Source: CAYSDH01 sp964429805 (lineage in GTDB: Bacteria > Bacteroidota > Bacteroidia > Flavobacteriales_D > JABDKJ01). Taken from it: a stretch of DNA of 12,115 nt. Numbering within the stretch: position 1 is the first letter of the stretch; the number at the start of each line of letters is the position of its first letter. Under the pieces are notes generated by a model, which saw only the letters and a program-made list of their open reading frames with translations, was not told the DNA's origin and made no database searches. The stretch spans positions 1 to 12,115 of the forward strand of contig CAYSDH010000085.1 in the NCBI GenBank assembly GCA_964429805.1, written 5' to 3'. This document shows positions 1 to 6,954 of this stretch, one piece after another. The position numbers were made by a program, and so were the translations under genes.

Positions 1-577
1 TATTGTCCTCCTCATCAATCACCATGTCTTCAACATTATCTTCATAAGGACCGCGAAGAGCAGACATCCAGATGAACTCTCCCTCATTGGTCCATTTGAC
101 TATGTATATGTCCCTTATGGCCTGACCCAATGAGACTAATTCTGAAGAAGGGTCGAAATCAGTTCCCCCATCACACATACCTGTAAATACCAAGTCTCCT
201 TGTGAATCGATGTTCAATGCAATTAGCTTGTTGTAATGAGCACCAGAATCAAAGTAATAATGCCATCGATAATTACCTTGTGCATTAACACTGACGATAA
301 AGAGGTTGGCACTAGCATCGAAGCTCAATGGTATAATAGTGTCTGTAGTCTGCAAATATGGCGGTGCCGAATTATTTACCCCTGAATCACCGAAGTAGCC
401 AGCGAAATAAACATTCCCTTCGGCATCTTCGGTAATATCATTCAATTCCACCCAATTACCCACGAGCGTATTCACCCACTCTAAGCTTACATCTTGGCTC
501 TTCAAATCAATTGAAATGAAAAGGAGACAAGATAAAATGGTGACAATACAGGTTCCTATTTTGGGTGGTTTTGGCAT
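1..577 (-). CDS. Exported beta-propeller protein with SBBP-like repeats, partial (N-terminal 192 aa)
   Basis: The reading frame starts at an ATG at 577 (minus) and runs open off the left edge, so only the N-terminus is present. Residues about 8-28 form a hydrophobic Sec signal peptide (IVTILSCLLFISI core) ending near Ser-Gln. After it, blocks of similar pattern recur at about residues 43-60 (ELNDITEDAEGNVYFAG), 116-133 (LIALNIDSQGDLVFTG) and 180-192 (VEDMVIDEEDN). Each has an acidic turn of the D-x-x-G-N/D type followed by a short strand ending in Gly. Between them lie segments such as FIVSVNAQGNYRW and YIVKWTNEGEFIW, which match the 'fvaKyd.nGnllW' strand of SBBP-type beta-propeller repeats. 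In Bacteroidota such proteins are usually secreted and often carry a type IX secretion C-terminal domain. That part lies outside the window, so export by T9SS is only inferred. The specific role is unknown. Confidence 0.8.
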   Translation of the reverse strand, partial: MPKPPKIGTCIVTILSCLLFISIDLKSQDVSLEWVNTLVGNWVELNDITEDAEGNVYFAGYFGDSGVNNSAPPYLQTTDTIIPLSFDASANLFIVSVNAQGNYRWHYYFDSGAHYNKLIALNIDSQGDLVFTGMCDGGTDFDPSSELVSLGQAIRDIYIVKWTNEGEFIWMSALRGPYEDNVEDMVIDEEDN

Positions 578-753
578 AGTTAAATATATGAAAATAGGTG
601 ACTTAATCTCACAACTCTAGGCTTTACATAAATTTAAGTATAGCCTTACTTTATCATTTCAACTACACTTTTATCATAGTAATCTTGCACAGCTATAAGC
701 AGTCTTTGCACTGCACTTAAAAGACAAGTGTACAAAACCACCTAGAAGTTTTT
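578..753. other. Intergenic spacer between two co-directional minus-strand genes
   Basis: This is 176 bases of AT-rich sequence between the stop of the small lipoprotein gene and the ATG of the propeller gene. I see no open frame, no strong hairpin with a T-run, and no clean TAnnTTTG box on the minus strand. A TTG followed after 19 bases by a TACTTAAA stretch (minus strand, around 620-650) is a poor match to a Bacteroidota promoter. The spacing suggests separate transcription of the two genes, but nothing in the sequence proves it. Confidence 0.4.
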
Positions 754-1128
754 TCAATCTATAATATCCAGTCTTACCTTCGAATTATCCTTGTTAAGCC
801 AATACACTGCATTCTGATTCGCACTTTCGCCAAACTTCTCATTATCAAGCACAATTTCAACGCCATCTTCTGATTCAAAAAAACTTGCAACTGCTTGAAA
901 GTAAAAATAAGCTGTGTCATCCCTCACAGATGAACCAGCAAACGTCATCATAGTCGGACTCCCGTCTTTCATTTCTGTATTCAATTGGTAGACTAACACG
1001 TATGAACTATCCTTTTGATATACATGCGGGAAAACTTTGAAACTATAATCTTCCAACATGCCAATAGGTTCAAGATTTGTGCAACTAAAAAAAATCGCAA
1101 TCAAAAGTCCAATAATTCCATATTTCAA
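754..1128 (-). CDS. Small putative lipoprotein of unknown function (124 aa)
   Basis: I chose the TTG at 1128 (minus) as start. It gives MKYGIIGLLIAIFFSC, a textbook short lipoprotein signal peptide: one Lys, a 12-residue hydrophobic core, then Ser-Cys with Cys16 as the lipid-modified residue. Phe at -3 makes the lipobox imperfect but acceptable for Bacteroidota. The frame stays open upstream to an ATG at 1221, but that would put 31 hydrophilic, Cys-rich residues before the signal peptide. Those codons fall in a palindromic, repeat-like stretch, so I judge them untranslated. The mature part (about 108 aa) has alternating hydrophobic residues (SYVLVYQLN, AYFYFQAVASFF, GVEIVLDN), suggesting a small beta-sandwich, and ends in LDIID. 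I recognise no family. It probably sits in the periplasm or outer membrane. It points away from prmC. Confidence 0.6.
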   Translation of the reverse strand: MKYGIIGLLIAIFFSCTNLEPIGMLEDYSFKVFPHVYQKDSSYVLVYQLNTEMKDGSPTMMTFAGSSVRDDTAYFYFQAVASFFESEDGVEIVLDNEKFGESANQNAVYWLNKDNSKVRLDIID

Positions 1129-1140
1129 TGTCGTATATAC

Positions 1141-1212
1141 CACTGCGGGAATCCCAGATTTGCAGCAGCTGCGCTCCTGCGTATAAGAATACGTAGGATC
1201 TTTGCTCCGATT
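1141..1212. repeat. Candidate dispersed palindromic repeat
   Basis: This stretch is GC-richer than its surroundings and dense in small palindromes: GGGAATCCC at 1147-1155, a GCAGCTGC core at about 1165-1172, and a hairpin CCTGCGTAT-AAGA-ATACGTAGG at 1176-1197 (nine pairs, one of them G-T). Such palindromic intergenic units resemble the REP-like repeats found between genes in Bacteroidota. I recall similar translated strings in poorly supported hypothetical proteins of this phylum, but could not check. Only one copy is in the window, so repetition is inferred. It lies just upstream of the lipoprotein start and creates the false N-terminal extension there. Confidence 0.35.
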
Positions 1213-1229
1213 TTTATTCATAGCCCTTC

Positions 1230-1237
1230 TACTTTTG
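1230..1237 (+). promoter_or_regulatory. Possible -7 box (TACTTTTG) upstream of the prmC leader
   Basis: The sequence is an exact match to the Bacteroidota -7 consensus TAnnTTTG on the plus strand. The nearest upstream TTG (1202-1204) is 25 bases away, against the usual 17-20, so the -33 element is not convincing. If used, transcription would begin near 1243 and give prmC a leader of about 190 nt containing the hairpins and direct repeats described elsewhere. The same ten bases (TACTTTTGAT) recur at 1423-1432. Confidence 0.25.
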
Positions 1238-1377
1238 ATAACAATGTACTAAAACGGTTTTCGTTAAGTAATCAAGTGGCTTTTCACTTACTATATGATG
1301 AACCTTGGCACCGGAGGGCAGCTTCTGCGCAGTGCAGTTTCTCGACTACGCCCTGTCGTTGAGAGGTGCTCAACTAC

Positions 1378-1402
1378 TCAAAATGACGTGTTTCAAAATG
1401 AC
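1378..1402. repeat. Tandem 10-bp direct repeat (TCAAAATGAC x2) upstream of prmC
   Basis: TCAAAATGAC occurs at 1378-1387 and again, identical, at 1393-1402, a 15-bp period. The second copy ends 20 bases before the TACTTTTG box at 1423. Paired direct repeats at this distance from a promoter could be a regulator binding site, but no regulator is encoded nearby and chance cannot be excluded. Confidence 0.3.
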
Positions 1403-1422
1403 CGCAGTCTTATAATCTGCAC

Positions 1423-1430
1423 TACTTTTG
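1423..1430 (+). promoter_or_regulatory. prmC: Possible -7 box (TACTTTTG) immediately before prmC
   Basis: This is an exact TAnnTTTG match, four bases before the GTG start of prmC. No TTG is found at the expected -33 position (about 1401-1404). If it is active, transcription would begin at or within a few bases of the start codon, giving a leaderless or nearly leaderless mRNA. Confidence 0.3.
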
Positions 1431-1434
1431 ATTC

Positions 1435-2313
1435 GTGCGATTTTCAGATAACCAGATAAAAACGTTTCAGCGTCACTTTGACGAGCAACTCCTCAAAAAT
1501 GGATATGCCCAGACTGAGCTGCGCTCCCTATTTGGACTGCTGCTCAATGCACGTCTATGCATAAAACCGCATGAGTTGGTCATGAATCCTGACCAGAGAA
1601 TGTCTGAATCTGAATTGCTGACTATGATTGCCGATCTGAAGGCGCTCAAAAAAGGAATCCCCATTCAGCAACTGCTAGGAGAAACAGAATTTATGTCACG
1701 TGTATTCTCCATCAATGAGCACGTGCTTATACCTAGACAGGAAACCGAAGAACTGGTCGATTGGATTAGAAAAGACTGTGACATGGCCGGTCCGCAGATT
1801 GTAGATATTGGGACGGGCTCTGGATGTATCGCCACGAGTTTGAGTTTAGACATTGCTGATAGCACTGTGTATGGCATTGACGTCAGTCCAGCAGCTCTGA
1901 GTCTTGCTAAGAAGAATGCCAAGCAACTCGGGGCTACGGTACATTTTAGACAGCTAGATATCTTGGCAAACGACATTCCGTTTTCTGATCTAGATATTGT
2001 GGTGAGTAACCCTCCGTATGTGCTGCGTGAGGAAATGGATAAGATGGCCGACCGTGTGCTCAATCACGAACCACACCTCGCCCTCTTTGTGCCTGATGAT
2101 GCGCCTCTGCTCTTTTACAGGGCCATTGCGGAGAAGGCGAAGAGCGCACTGAAGTCAGGCGCGAGACTGTACGTTGAGATTAACGAGCGATTTGGACTTC
2201 AAACTATTCAGCTGCTAGAGCACCTCGGATATGAGGATGTCATTCTGAAAAAAGACTTAAACGGAAAGGACAGAATGATTAGAGCGACACTTAATATTCC
2301 TCAGTACATTTGA
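1435..2313 (+). CDS. prmC: Peptide chain release factor N5-glutamine methyltransferase PrmC/HemK
   Basis: The protein transfers a methyl group from S-adenosylmethionine to the Gln of the GGQ motif in release factors RF1/RF2 in the cytoplasm, which raises termination efficiency. Its 292 aa match the usual length (about 280-290). Residues 1-90 form the helical N-terminal substrate domain, followed by the family signature LIPRQETEELV (98-108), the SAM-binding loop VDIGTGSGCIA (123-133), the acidic GID at the end of the second strand (147-149), and the catalytic SNPPY motif (191-195) that holds the target glutamine. The GTG at 1435 is the only usable start: an in-frame TGA lies at 1429-1431 and no in-frame ATG occurs until deep in the N-domain. 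It is the first gene of the operon, with ligA starting 16 bases after its stop. Identification is firm; HemK is an older name. Confidence 0.95.
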   Translation: MRFSDNQIKTFQRHFDEQLLKNGYAQTELRSLFGLLLNARLCIKPHELVMNPDQRMSESELLTMIADLKALKKGIPIQQLLGETEFMSRVFSINEHVLIPRQETEELVDWIRKDCDMAGPQIVDIGTGSGCIATSLSLDIADSTVYGIDVSPAALSLAKKNAKQLGATVHFRQLDILANDIPFSDLDIVVSNPPYVLREEMDKMADRVLNHEPHLALFVPDDAPLLFYRAIAEKAKSALKSGARLYVEINERFGLQTIQLLEHLGYEDVILKKDLNGKDRMIRATLNIPQYI

Positions 2314-2329
2314 CCGTATCACGTTTATA

Positions 2330-4351
2330 ATGGAAGCCGAGAAAGCCCAACAAAGAATAGGGAAGTTGACCAAAGAGATCAACGCCCACAATCATAGATA
2401 CTATGTGCTGAGTCAACCCATCATTTCTGATGAGATGTATGACTTGATGCTCAAGGAATTGGAAGACTTGGAGCAGCGTTTTCCTGAATTTTCGAGCGAC
2501 AACTCGCCTACAAAAAGAGTAGGTGGTGACATCACCAAGAACTTTGAAACGGTGCCCCACACCTACCCCATGCTCTCGCTCAGCAATAGCTACTCTAGAG
2601 AAGAAATAAAGGAATGGAGTGACCGAGCCCTCAAACTGCTGGATGCAGAAGTAGAGTATGTCTGCGAGCTAAAGTATGATGGAGTAGCGATAGGCATCAC
2701 CTATAAAGACGGTGAGTTGTTTCGCGCACTCACTAGAGGAGACGGTACAAAAGGAGAAGACGTGACGGCCAATGTGCGCACCATCAGGTCTGTGCCGCTT
2801 ACGCTGATTGGTCAAACGTATCCACGTGAATTTGAAATTCGCGGTGAGATCGTGCTGCCCAGAAAACGCTTTGAACGCATCAATGAAGAACGCATGGCCA
2901 ATGGCGAAGCCCCGTATATGAATCCGCGAAACACAGCTTCTGGCACATTGAAGCAACAAGATTCTGCCAAGGTGAGCAAGCGCGGACTTGACGCTTATCT
3001 CTATGGAGTATACTCTGCCGAAGCGATTTCGGAAAACCACTTTTCACGGGTGATGGAAGCAGGGTCTTGGGGATTTAAAATCCCGAAGCCAGAACATCGC
3101 TACATCGAAAAGTGTGGCTCGATAGAAGGTGTGCTCAACTTTATAGAGTATTGGGATGATGAACGAAAGAATCTCCCTTTTGATATTGACGGTATCGTCA
3201 TCAAAGTCAATAATGCTGCGCAGCAAGAAGAACTAGGATTCACCAGTAAATCTCCGCGATGGGCCATCGCCTTTAAGTTTAAAGCGGAGCAAGTATCCAC
3301 TAGACTTGAGAAAATCAGCTATCAAGTGGGCCGCACAGGCTCCATCACTCCAGTGGCAAACCTCTCTCCCATTTTGCTGGCAGGTACGACTGTGAAGCGG
3401 GCCTCGCTGCATAATGCAGATCAAATAGAAAAGCTGGACATCAGAGAAGGAGACGAAGTGTATGTGGAGAAGGGAGGAGAAATCATACCCAAAGTAGTGG
3501 GCGTCAACCTGGCCAACCGACCTAGCGATAGCCGTCCGCATGTGTATGCTGTGCACTGTCCAGAATGTCAGCATCCGCTTGAGCGCTCTGAGGGAGAAGC
3601 CAATCATTTTTGCCCTAACATCAACGCGTGCCCACCACAGATAAAAGGCAAGATGGAACACTTCATTTCAAGACGTGCCATGGACATAGACGGCATTGGG
3701 CCAGAGACCATAGACCAACTCTACTCAGCCAACTTGGTCAAGAATATTGGAGACCTCTATACCCTCAACTTTGAAGACCTTATCGACCTAGACAGAATGG
3801 CCGAGAAGTCGGTAAACAATCTACTGGCGGGAGTCAAACAAAGTAAGTCTGTTCCTTTTGAGCGCGTGCTATTTGCGCTGGGAATACGCCATGTAGGCGA
3901 GACGGTTTCTAAAAAATTATGCAAGCACTTTGGCACGCTAGAAAAGTTGATGGCCGCTACAAAAGAGGAATTAGAACATGTAGATGAAATAGGTGCGGTG
4001 ATTGCAGATAGCCTCATCTCCTACTTTGCAGACCAGGACAATCTGCTCTTGATTAATTCACTCAAATCATTTGGTCTTCAGCTCGAGACGGCAGAAAAAA
4101 ATGAGAAGCAGTCTGATACCTTGTCTGGAAAGAGCTTTGTGGTCTCAGGAGTTTTCAGCAAATTCAGCCGAGATGAATTAAAAACGACCATCGAATCGCA
4201 CGGAGGAAAAAACTCAGGCAGTATTTCTGGAAAAACGGACTACATAGTGGCCGGTGACAAAATGGGACCAAGTAAATTGGCCAAAGCGGAAAAGCTTGGA
4301 ATACCCGTTATTTCAGAAGATGATTTTGTGGACATGATAGCAGTTAAATGA
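2330..4351 (+). CDS. ligA: NAD-dependent DNA ligase LigA
   Basis: LigA seals 3'-OH/5'-phosphate nicks in DNA using NAD+ as adenylate donor, and is essential for joining Okazaki fragments and for repair. At 673 aa it is full length. The order is: Ia NMN-binding region (1-70; HNHRYYVL and SDEMYD motifs), adenylation domain with the active-site KYDG (Lys115), RGDGTKGEDVT (136-146), RGEIV (171-175), FDIDGIVIKV (284-293) and WAIAFKFK (311-318), OB-fold (about 320-400; VGRTGSITPVA), four-cysteine zinc finger (Cys410, Cys413, Cys428, Cys434), helix-hairpin-helix repeats (about 445-585; DGIGPETIDQL, LGIRHVGETVSKKL), and a C-terminal BRCT domain (about 587-673; SGKTDYIVAGDKMGPSKLAKA). All key residues are present. 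The ATG at 2330 follows prmC by 16 bases without a clear Shine-Dalgarno, as is common in this phylum. The stop overlaps the next start (ATGA). Confidence 0.98.
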   Translation: MEAEKAQQRIGKLTKEINAHNHRYYVLSQPIISDEMYDLMLKELEDLEQRFPEFSSDNSPTKRVGGDITKNFETVPHTYPMLSLSNSYSREEIKEWSDRALKLLDAEVEYVCELKYDGVAIGITYKDGELFRALTRGDGTKGEDVTANVRTIRSVPLTLIGQTYPREFEIRGEIVLPRKRFERINEERMANGEAPYMNPRNTASGTLKQQDSAKVSKRGLDAYLYGVYSAEAISENHFSRVMEAGSWGFKIPKPEHRYIEKCGSIEGVLNFIEYWDDERKNLPFDIDGIVIKVNNAAQQEELGFTSKSPRWAIAFKFKAEQVSTRLEKISYQVGRTGSITPVANLSPILLAGTTVKRASLHNADQIEKLDIREGDEVYVEKGGEIIPKVVGVNLANRPSDSRPHVYAVHCPECQHPLERSEGEANHFCPNINACPPQIKGKMEHFISRRAMDIDGIGPETIDQLYSANLVKNIGDLYTLNFEDLIDLDRMAEKSVNNLLAGVKQSKSVPFERVLFALGIRHVGETVSKKLCKHFGTLEKLMAATKEELEHVDEIGAVIADSLISYFADQDNLLLINSLKSFGLQLETAEKNEKQSDTLSGKSFVVSGVFSKFSRDELKTTIESHGGKNSGSISGKTDYIVAGDKMGPSKLAKAEKLGIPVISEDDFVDMIAVK

Positions 4352-4914
4352 AATTTTTAGGCGGCATACGAAACTGGGGTGCGCTTCGGGCTCTTCGCAA
4401 GAGGAAGTCGGAGAAGCGTATGCGTCAGGTCGTCAATTTTCATCGTGCTCAGAAAGTCGGAATCATCTTTGAATCTACTGGCGAGCACTTCTTTGTGTTG
4501 GTCAAGCAGTATGTGCAGTACTTGAAAGAGACGCATGGAATTAGACAAGTCATGGCCATGGGTTATGTCGATGATGTAGAAGAGCCCTTTTATCATCGTC
4601 ATCAGTTAAACTTTGACTACTTCACTAGAAAAGACTTGAACTGGTGGGGCATCCCGTCATGCGACCAGAGCACTAACTTTTGTGAGACAGAGTTTGACAT
4701 CTTAATAGACTTCACTAAAAATGACTGTCTACCTCTGCGCTTTGTGATGCAGGACTCTAAGGCCAAATTTAAAGTAGGTCGCTCGTACGACACGCTGGTA
4801 GATTACGACCTGACTATACAAACTAAAGAAGATGCTACGTTTGATAAATATGCATCTCAAGTCAATCACTTTTTGACTAACATCAATCATCGCAATGAAA
4901 AACAACGGGTTTAA
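4348..4914 (+). CDS. DUF6913 family protein, function unknown
   Basis: This 188-aa soluble protein has a basic N-terminus (RALRKRKSEKRMRQVV, about 13-29), then an alpha/beta pattern. A first strand KVGIIFES (36-43) is followed by helix 47-60, strand QVMAMGYV (67-74), FTRKDLNWWGIPS (92-104), FCETEFDILIDF (111-122), and a final SKAKFKVGR block (137-145). The 'Fdilidftkn...lplrfv...skAkfkVG' core matches the uncharacterised Bacteroidota family DUF6913, which I recall next to ligA or dapA in Flavobacteriia; I could not check this. No signal peptide or catalytic motif is obvious. It overlaps the end of ligA by four bases and runs 20 bases into dapA, so translation of the three genes is probably coupled. 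The conserved position suggests a housekeeping role, but no function can be assigned from the sequence. Confidence 0.85.
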   Translation: MKFLGGIRNWGALRALRKRKSEKRMRQVVNFHRAQKVGIIFESTGEHFFVLVKQYVQYLKETHGIRQVMAMGYVDDVEEPFYHRHQLNFDYFTRKDLNWWGIPSCDQSTNFCETEFDILIDFTKNDCLPLRFVMQDSKAKFKVGRSYDTLVDYDLTIQTKEDATFDKYASQVNHFLTNINHRNEKQRV

Positions 4915-5797
4915 AGGATTAGGTGTGGCCATGGTCACTCCATTTAACGAAGACGGAAACCTCGATTTTGCAGGACTCCAAAAACTGACGGAACACCTTA
5001 TTGAAGGTGGAGTAGATTACCTTGTAGTGCATGGTACCACTGGTGAGTCTCCAGTTTTAAGCAAAGAAGAAAAAAGGTCTAGCATGGACTTTATCTTGGA
5101 GGTGAATGCAGGTCGAGTACCTGTGGTGATTGGTATTGGTGGAAATGACACAAGAGCTATTGTAGAGCACATTGAGCAGTTTAATTTTGATGGAATAGAC
5201 GGTATACTCTCCGTTAGCCCGGCCTATAACAAACCTACTCAAGAAGGTATCTACCAGCACTTTAAAGCCATATCAGAGTGCACAGACATGCCAATCATTC
5301 TGTATAATGTGCCAGGACGAACTTCGAGTAACATGACTGCTGAAACAACGCTGAGACTGGCCAAAGATTTTAGCAATGTAGTAGCCATTAAAGAAGCCAG
5401 TAATGACATTAATCAGATTGCAAAAATCATAGAAGGACGGCCTGATGGATTTTTAGTGCTCTCTGGAGATGACGGCATCACGCTGTCACTCATGGCAAGC
5501 GGAGCTGACGGACTAATCTCGGTAGCAGGTAATGCGTTTACCAAAGACATGTCAGCGCTCGTGCATGCAGGTGCTCGAGGCGACCAAGAGGCGGCACGCA
5601 AGATTCACTTCAAGCTGATAGAGCTTATAGAACTCTTATTTGTAGAAGGCAACCCTGCCGGAATAAAAGAGGTGTTGAAGTATCTCAATATTTGTCAAAC
5701 ACACTTGAGATTGCCACTTGTACCCGTCTCTAAGGCGACTAGCCAGTCCATCTACAAAGCCATAGCAGAAGCCGAACTGGTGCTATTAAAGAAATAA
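4895..5797 (+). CDS. dapA: 4-hydroxy-tetrahydrodipicolinate synthase DapA
   Basis: DapA condenses pyruvate with aspartate semialdehyde, the first committed step to diaminopimelate (peptidoglycan) and lysine, in the cytoplasm. The 300-aa protein is a full TIM barrel of the family. It has GTTGES with Thr48-Thr49, SPAYNKP with Tyr111, YNVPGRT with catalytic Tyr137 and substrate-binding Arg142, and IKEAS with the Schiff-base Lys166. GDD (about 191-193) and SVAGN follow as expected. The complete catalytic set and the GRT arginine favour true DapA over the related N-acetylneuraminate lyase. The ATG at 4895 lies inside the 3' end of the DUF6913 gene, a 20-bp overlap typical of translational coupling. 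It is the last gene of the packed operon. The 44 bases to sodC contain no strong terminator, so some read-through is possible. Confidence 0.97.
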   Translation: MKNNGFKGLGVAMVTPFNEDGNLDFAGLQKLTEHLIEGGVDYLVVHGTTGESPVLSKEEKRSSMDFILEVNAGRVPVVIGIGGNDTRAIVEHIEQFNFDGIDGILSVSPAYNKPTQEGIYQHFKAISECTDMPIILYNVPGRTSSNMTAETTLRLAKDFSNVVAIKEASNDINQIAKIIEGRPDGFLVLSGDDGITLSLMASGADGLISVAGNAFTKDMSALVHAGARGDQEAARKIHFKLIELIELLFVEGNPAGIKEVLKYLNICQTHLRLPLVPVSKATSQSIYKAIAEAELVLLKK

Positions 5798-5841
5798 TTA
5801 ACGCCTGATTTTATCTACATTTAGGCATCAAAAAAGACAAT

Positions 5842-6423
5842 ATGACCTTTAGACATCTATCCATCCTTAGCCTTTCTCTTTTCCTTTTTTCATGCAGTCA
5901 ACCTGCCAGTACTGAGACAAAAACGGAAGTAGAAAAAACAGTAGAAGAAAAAATAGAAACGATGAAGCCCAAAGTGGCCATCTCAAGGCTGCAAGCCAAA
6001 AACAACAGTGGCCTGAATGGAAAAGTGATTTTCACAGAAATGGATGGCAAGGTGAGAATGGAAGCTGCGTTTAGCGGTGTCTCTCAAGGAATTCATGCCA
6101 TTCACATTCATGAAACTGGAGACTGCAGTTCTGAAGACGGAAAATCGGCAGGAGGACACTGGAACCCAACTGGTGAGGACCATGGTAAGTGGGGCGTGCC
6201 TCCTTTTCACAGAGGTGATATCGGCAATTTTGAAGCCGATAAAAACGGATTAGCGAAAATGACCATGCCATACACAGAGCTCTGGTGCGTAGGTTGTGGA
6301 GACGAGAAAAGAGACATCATCGGTAAGGCCATTATCATTCACGCGGGTGAAGATGATTGCAAATCTCAACCATCTGGTGCGGCAGGTGCACGTATCGCAT
6401 GTGGTGAGATTTCTTTAAATTAA
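5842..6423 (+). CDS. sodC: Cu/Zn superoxide dismutase, lipoprotein
   Basis: The enzyme converts superoxide to hydrogen peroxide and oxygen outside the cytoplasm. The N-terminus (MTFRHLSILSLSLFLFSC) is a lipoprotein signal with Cys18 as the anchor, followed by a Glu/Lys/Thr-rich linker to about residue 42. The catalytic domain has all metal ligands: HIH (His88, His90), GGHWNP with the bridging His106, His114, His123 and Asp126 (HRGD) for zinc, and IIIHAGEDD with His167 for copper. The disulfide pair is probably Cys95 (GDC) and Cys187 (ACG), with the active-site Arg184 in GARIACG. An extra CVGC pair (149-152) sits before the electrostatic loop. The 193-aa length fits a lipoprotein SodC. It follows dapA by 44 bases. 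A strong terminator lies 70 bases after its stop. A TACATTTA stretch at 5816-5823 is a near match to a -7 box, so it may have its own promoter. Confidence 0.96.
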   Translation: MTFRHLSILSLSLFLFSCSQPASTETKTEVEKTVEEKIETMKPKVAISRLQAKNNSGLNGKVIFTEMDGKVRMEAAFSGVSQGIHAIHIHETGDCSSEDGKSAGGHWNPTGEDHGKWGVPPFHRGDIGNFEADKNGLAKMTMPYTELWCVGCGDEKRDIIGKAIIIHAGEDDCKSQPSGAAGARIACGEISLN

Positions 6424-6493
6424 TCTACCAGATTTCATACGGCTCAACAGGTGTAGCATGGCTTTAGCCGATTGAGGTAAGCAAATTTATACT

Positions 6494-6525
6494 AGCCCGA
6501 TTCTCAATGAGAATCGGGCTTTTTT
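6494..6525 (+). terminator. Rho-independent terminator after sodC (copy 1)
   Basis: A perfect 12-bp stem, AGCCCGATTCTC (6494-6505) with GAGAATCGGGCT (6509-6520), has a three-base AAT loop and is followed by a T-run to 6525. It should end the sodC transcript, and any read-through from dapA. The other strand has no T-run, so it acts in the plus direction only. The same element recurs at 6955-6987. Confidence 0.92.
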
Positions 6526-6954
6526 ATATGAACTCGTTTCGTGACTTGCCGTTTTCCTAACTATGTGCTTGTTCACGTTTTTCAATTCACAAATTTGAGC
6601 TTCAATTTGAAAACCGACTTCGGTTTGCCTTTCATTCTTTTTTGCATTGCCCAAAAAAGAACCGAAAAACGCTAGAAAGAAAAACCCTTCCACCCGTCAC
6701 TTTCCTTCTTGAGGCTCACGGACACTGCTGCACTTCTTTGCTCATCGGTTCCGAAAATTCTTCAGGTCAAGAATCTGGAGCGAAGGAAATTCTCTCCAAC
6801 ACGGGCCCGGCATTCTTTCAGGCCAGCGCACTTTTTATCCCAGCGAGATATCAAGAAACCGTTTTCAATATGGCCTCGAGAAAAAGTCCACTAATTGGGT
6901 TGAGAACTACATTATCCAGGGTTTTAGCACATATTGTCTGCACAAAACTACATT
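6526..6954. repeat. Noncoding block between two identical terminators, candidate dispersed repeat or ncRNA
   Basis: About 430 bases with no convincing gene. Open frames exist (the longest, about 104 codons, starts at 6642 plus), but they lack a plausible start context and overlap each other, and their translations are low in hydrophobic core and rich in Ser, Arg and Lys. Visible structure includes a hairpin AAACCG-ACTT-CGGTTT at 6611-6626, a pair of ATTCTT/AAGAAT arms around 6758-6775, and GGCC arms around 6805-6825. A weak promoter-like pair on the plus strand, TTG at 6569-6571 and CAAATTTG at 6590-6597 with an 18-base spacer (one mismatch to TAnnTTTG), could start a transcript of roughly 385 nt ending at the second terminator. 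The part from about 6640 to 6890 resembles noncoding repeats I recall from Bacteroidota genomes; that is memory, not a search. Confidence 0.35.

Noticed and set aside
1015..1362. Plus-strand frame of 115 codons over the lipoprotein 5' end and the intergenic region
   Set aside because: It is antisense to a better supported lipoprotein gene, runs through the palindromic stretch, and its translation is Arg-rich without a domain or start signal.
1665..2063. 132-codon minus-strand frame inside prmC
   Set aside because: It is a Ser-rich shadow of a gene whose own motifs (GTGSG, NPPY) are complete.
3233..3661. 142-codon minus-strand frame inside ligA
   Set aside because: It is a shadow of the OB-fold and zinc-finger region of an intact ligase.
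6487..6693. Minus-strand 68-codon frame after sodC
   Set aside because: It runs through the terminator hairpin and lacks any recognisable domain. The hydrophobic N-terminus comes from an A/T-rich repeat stretch.
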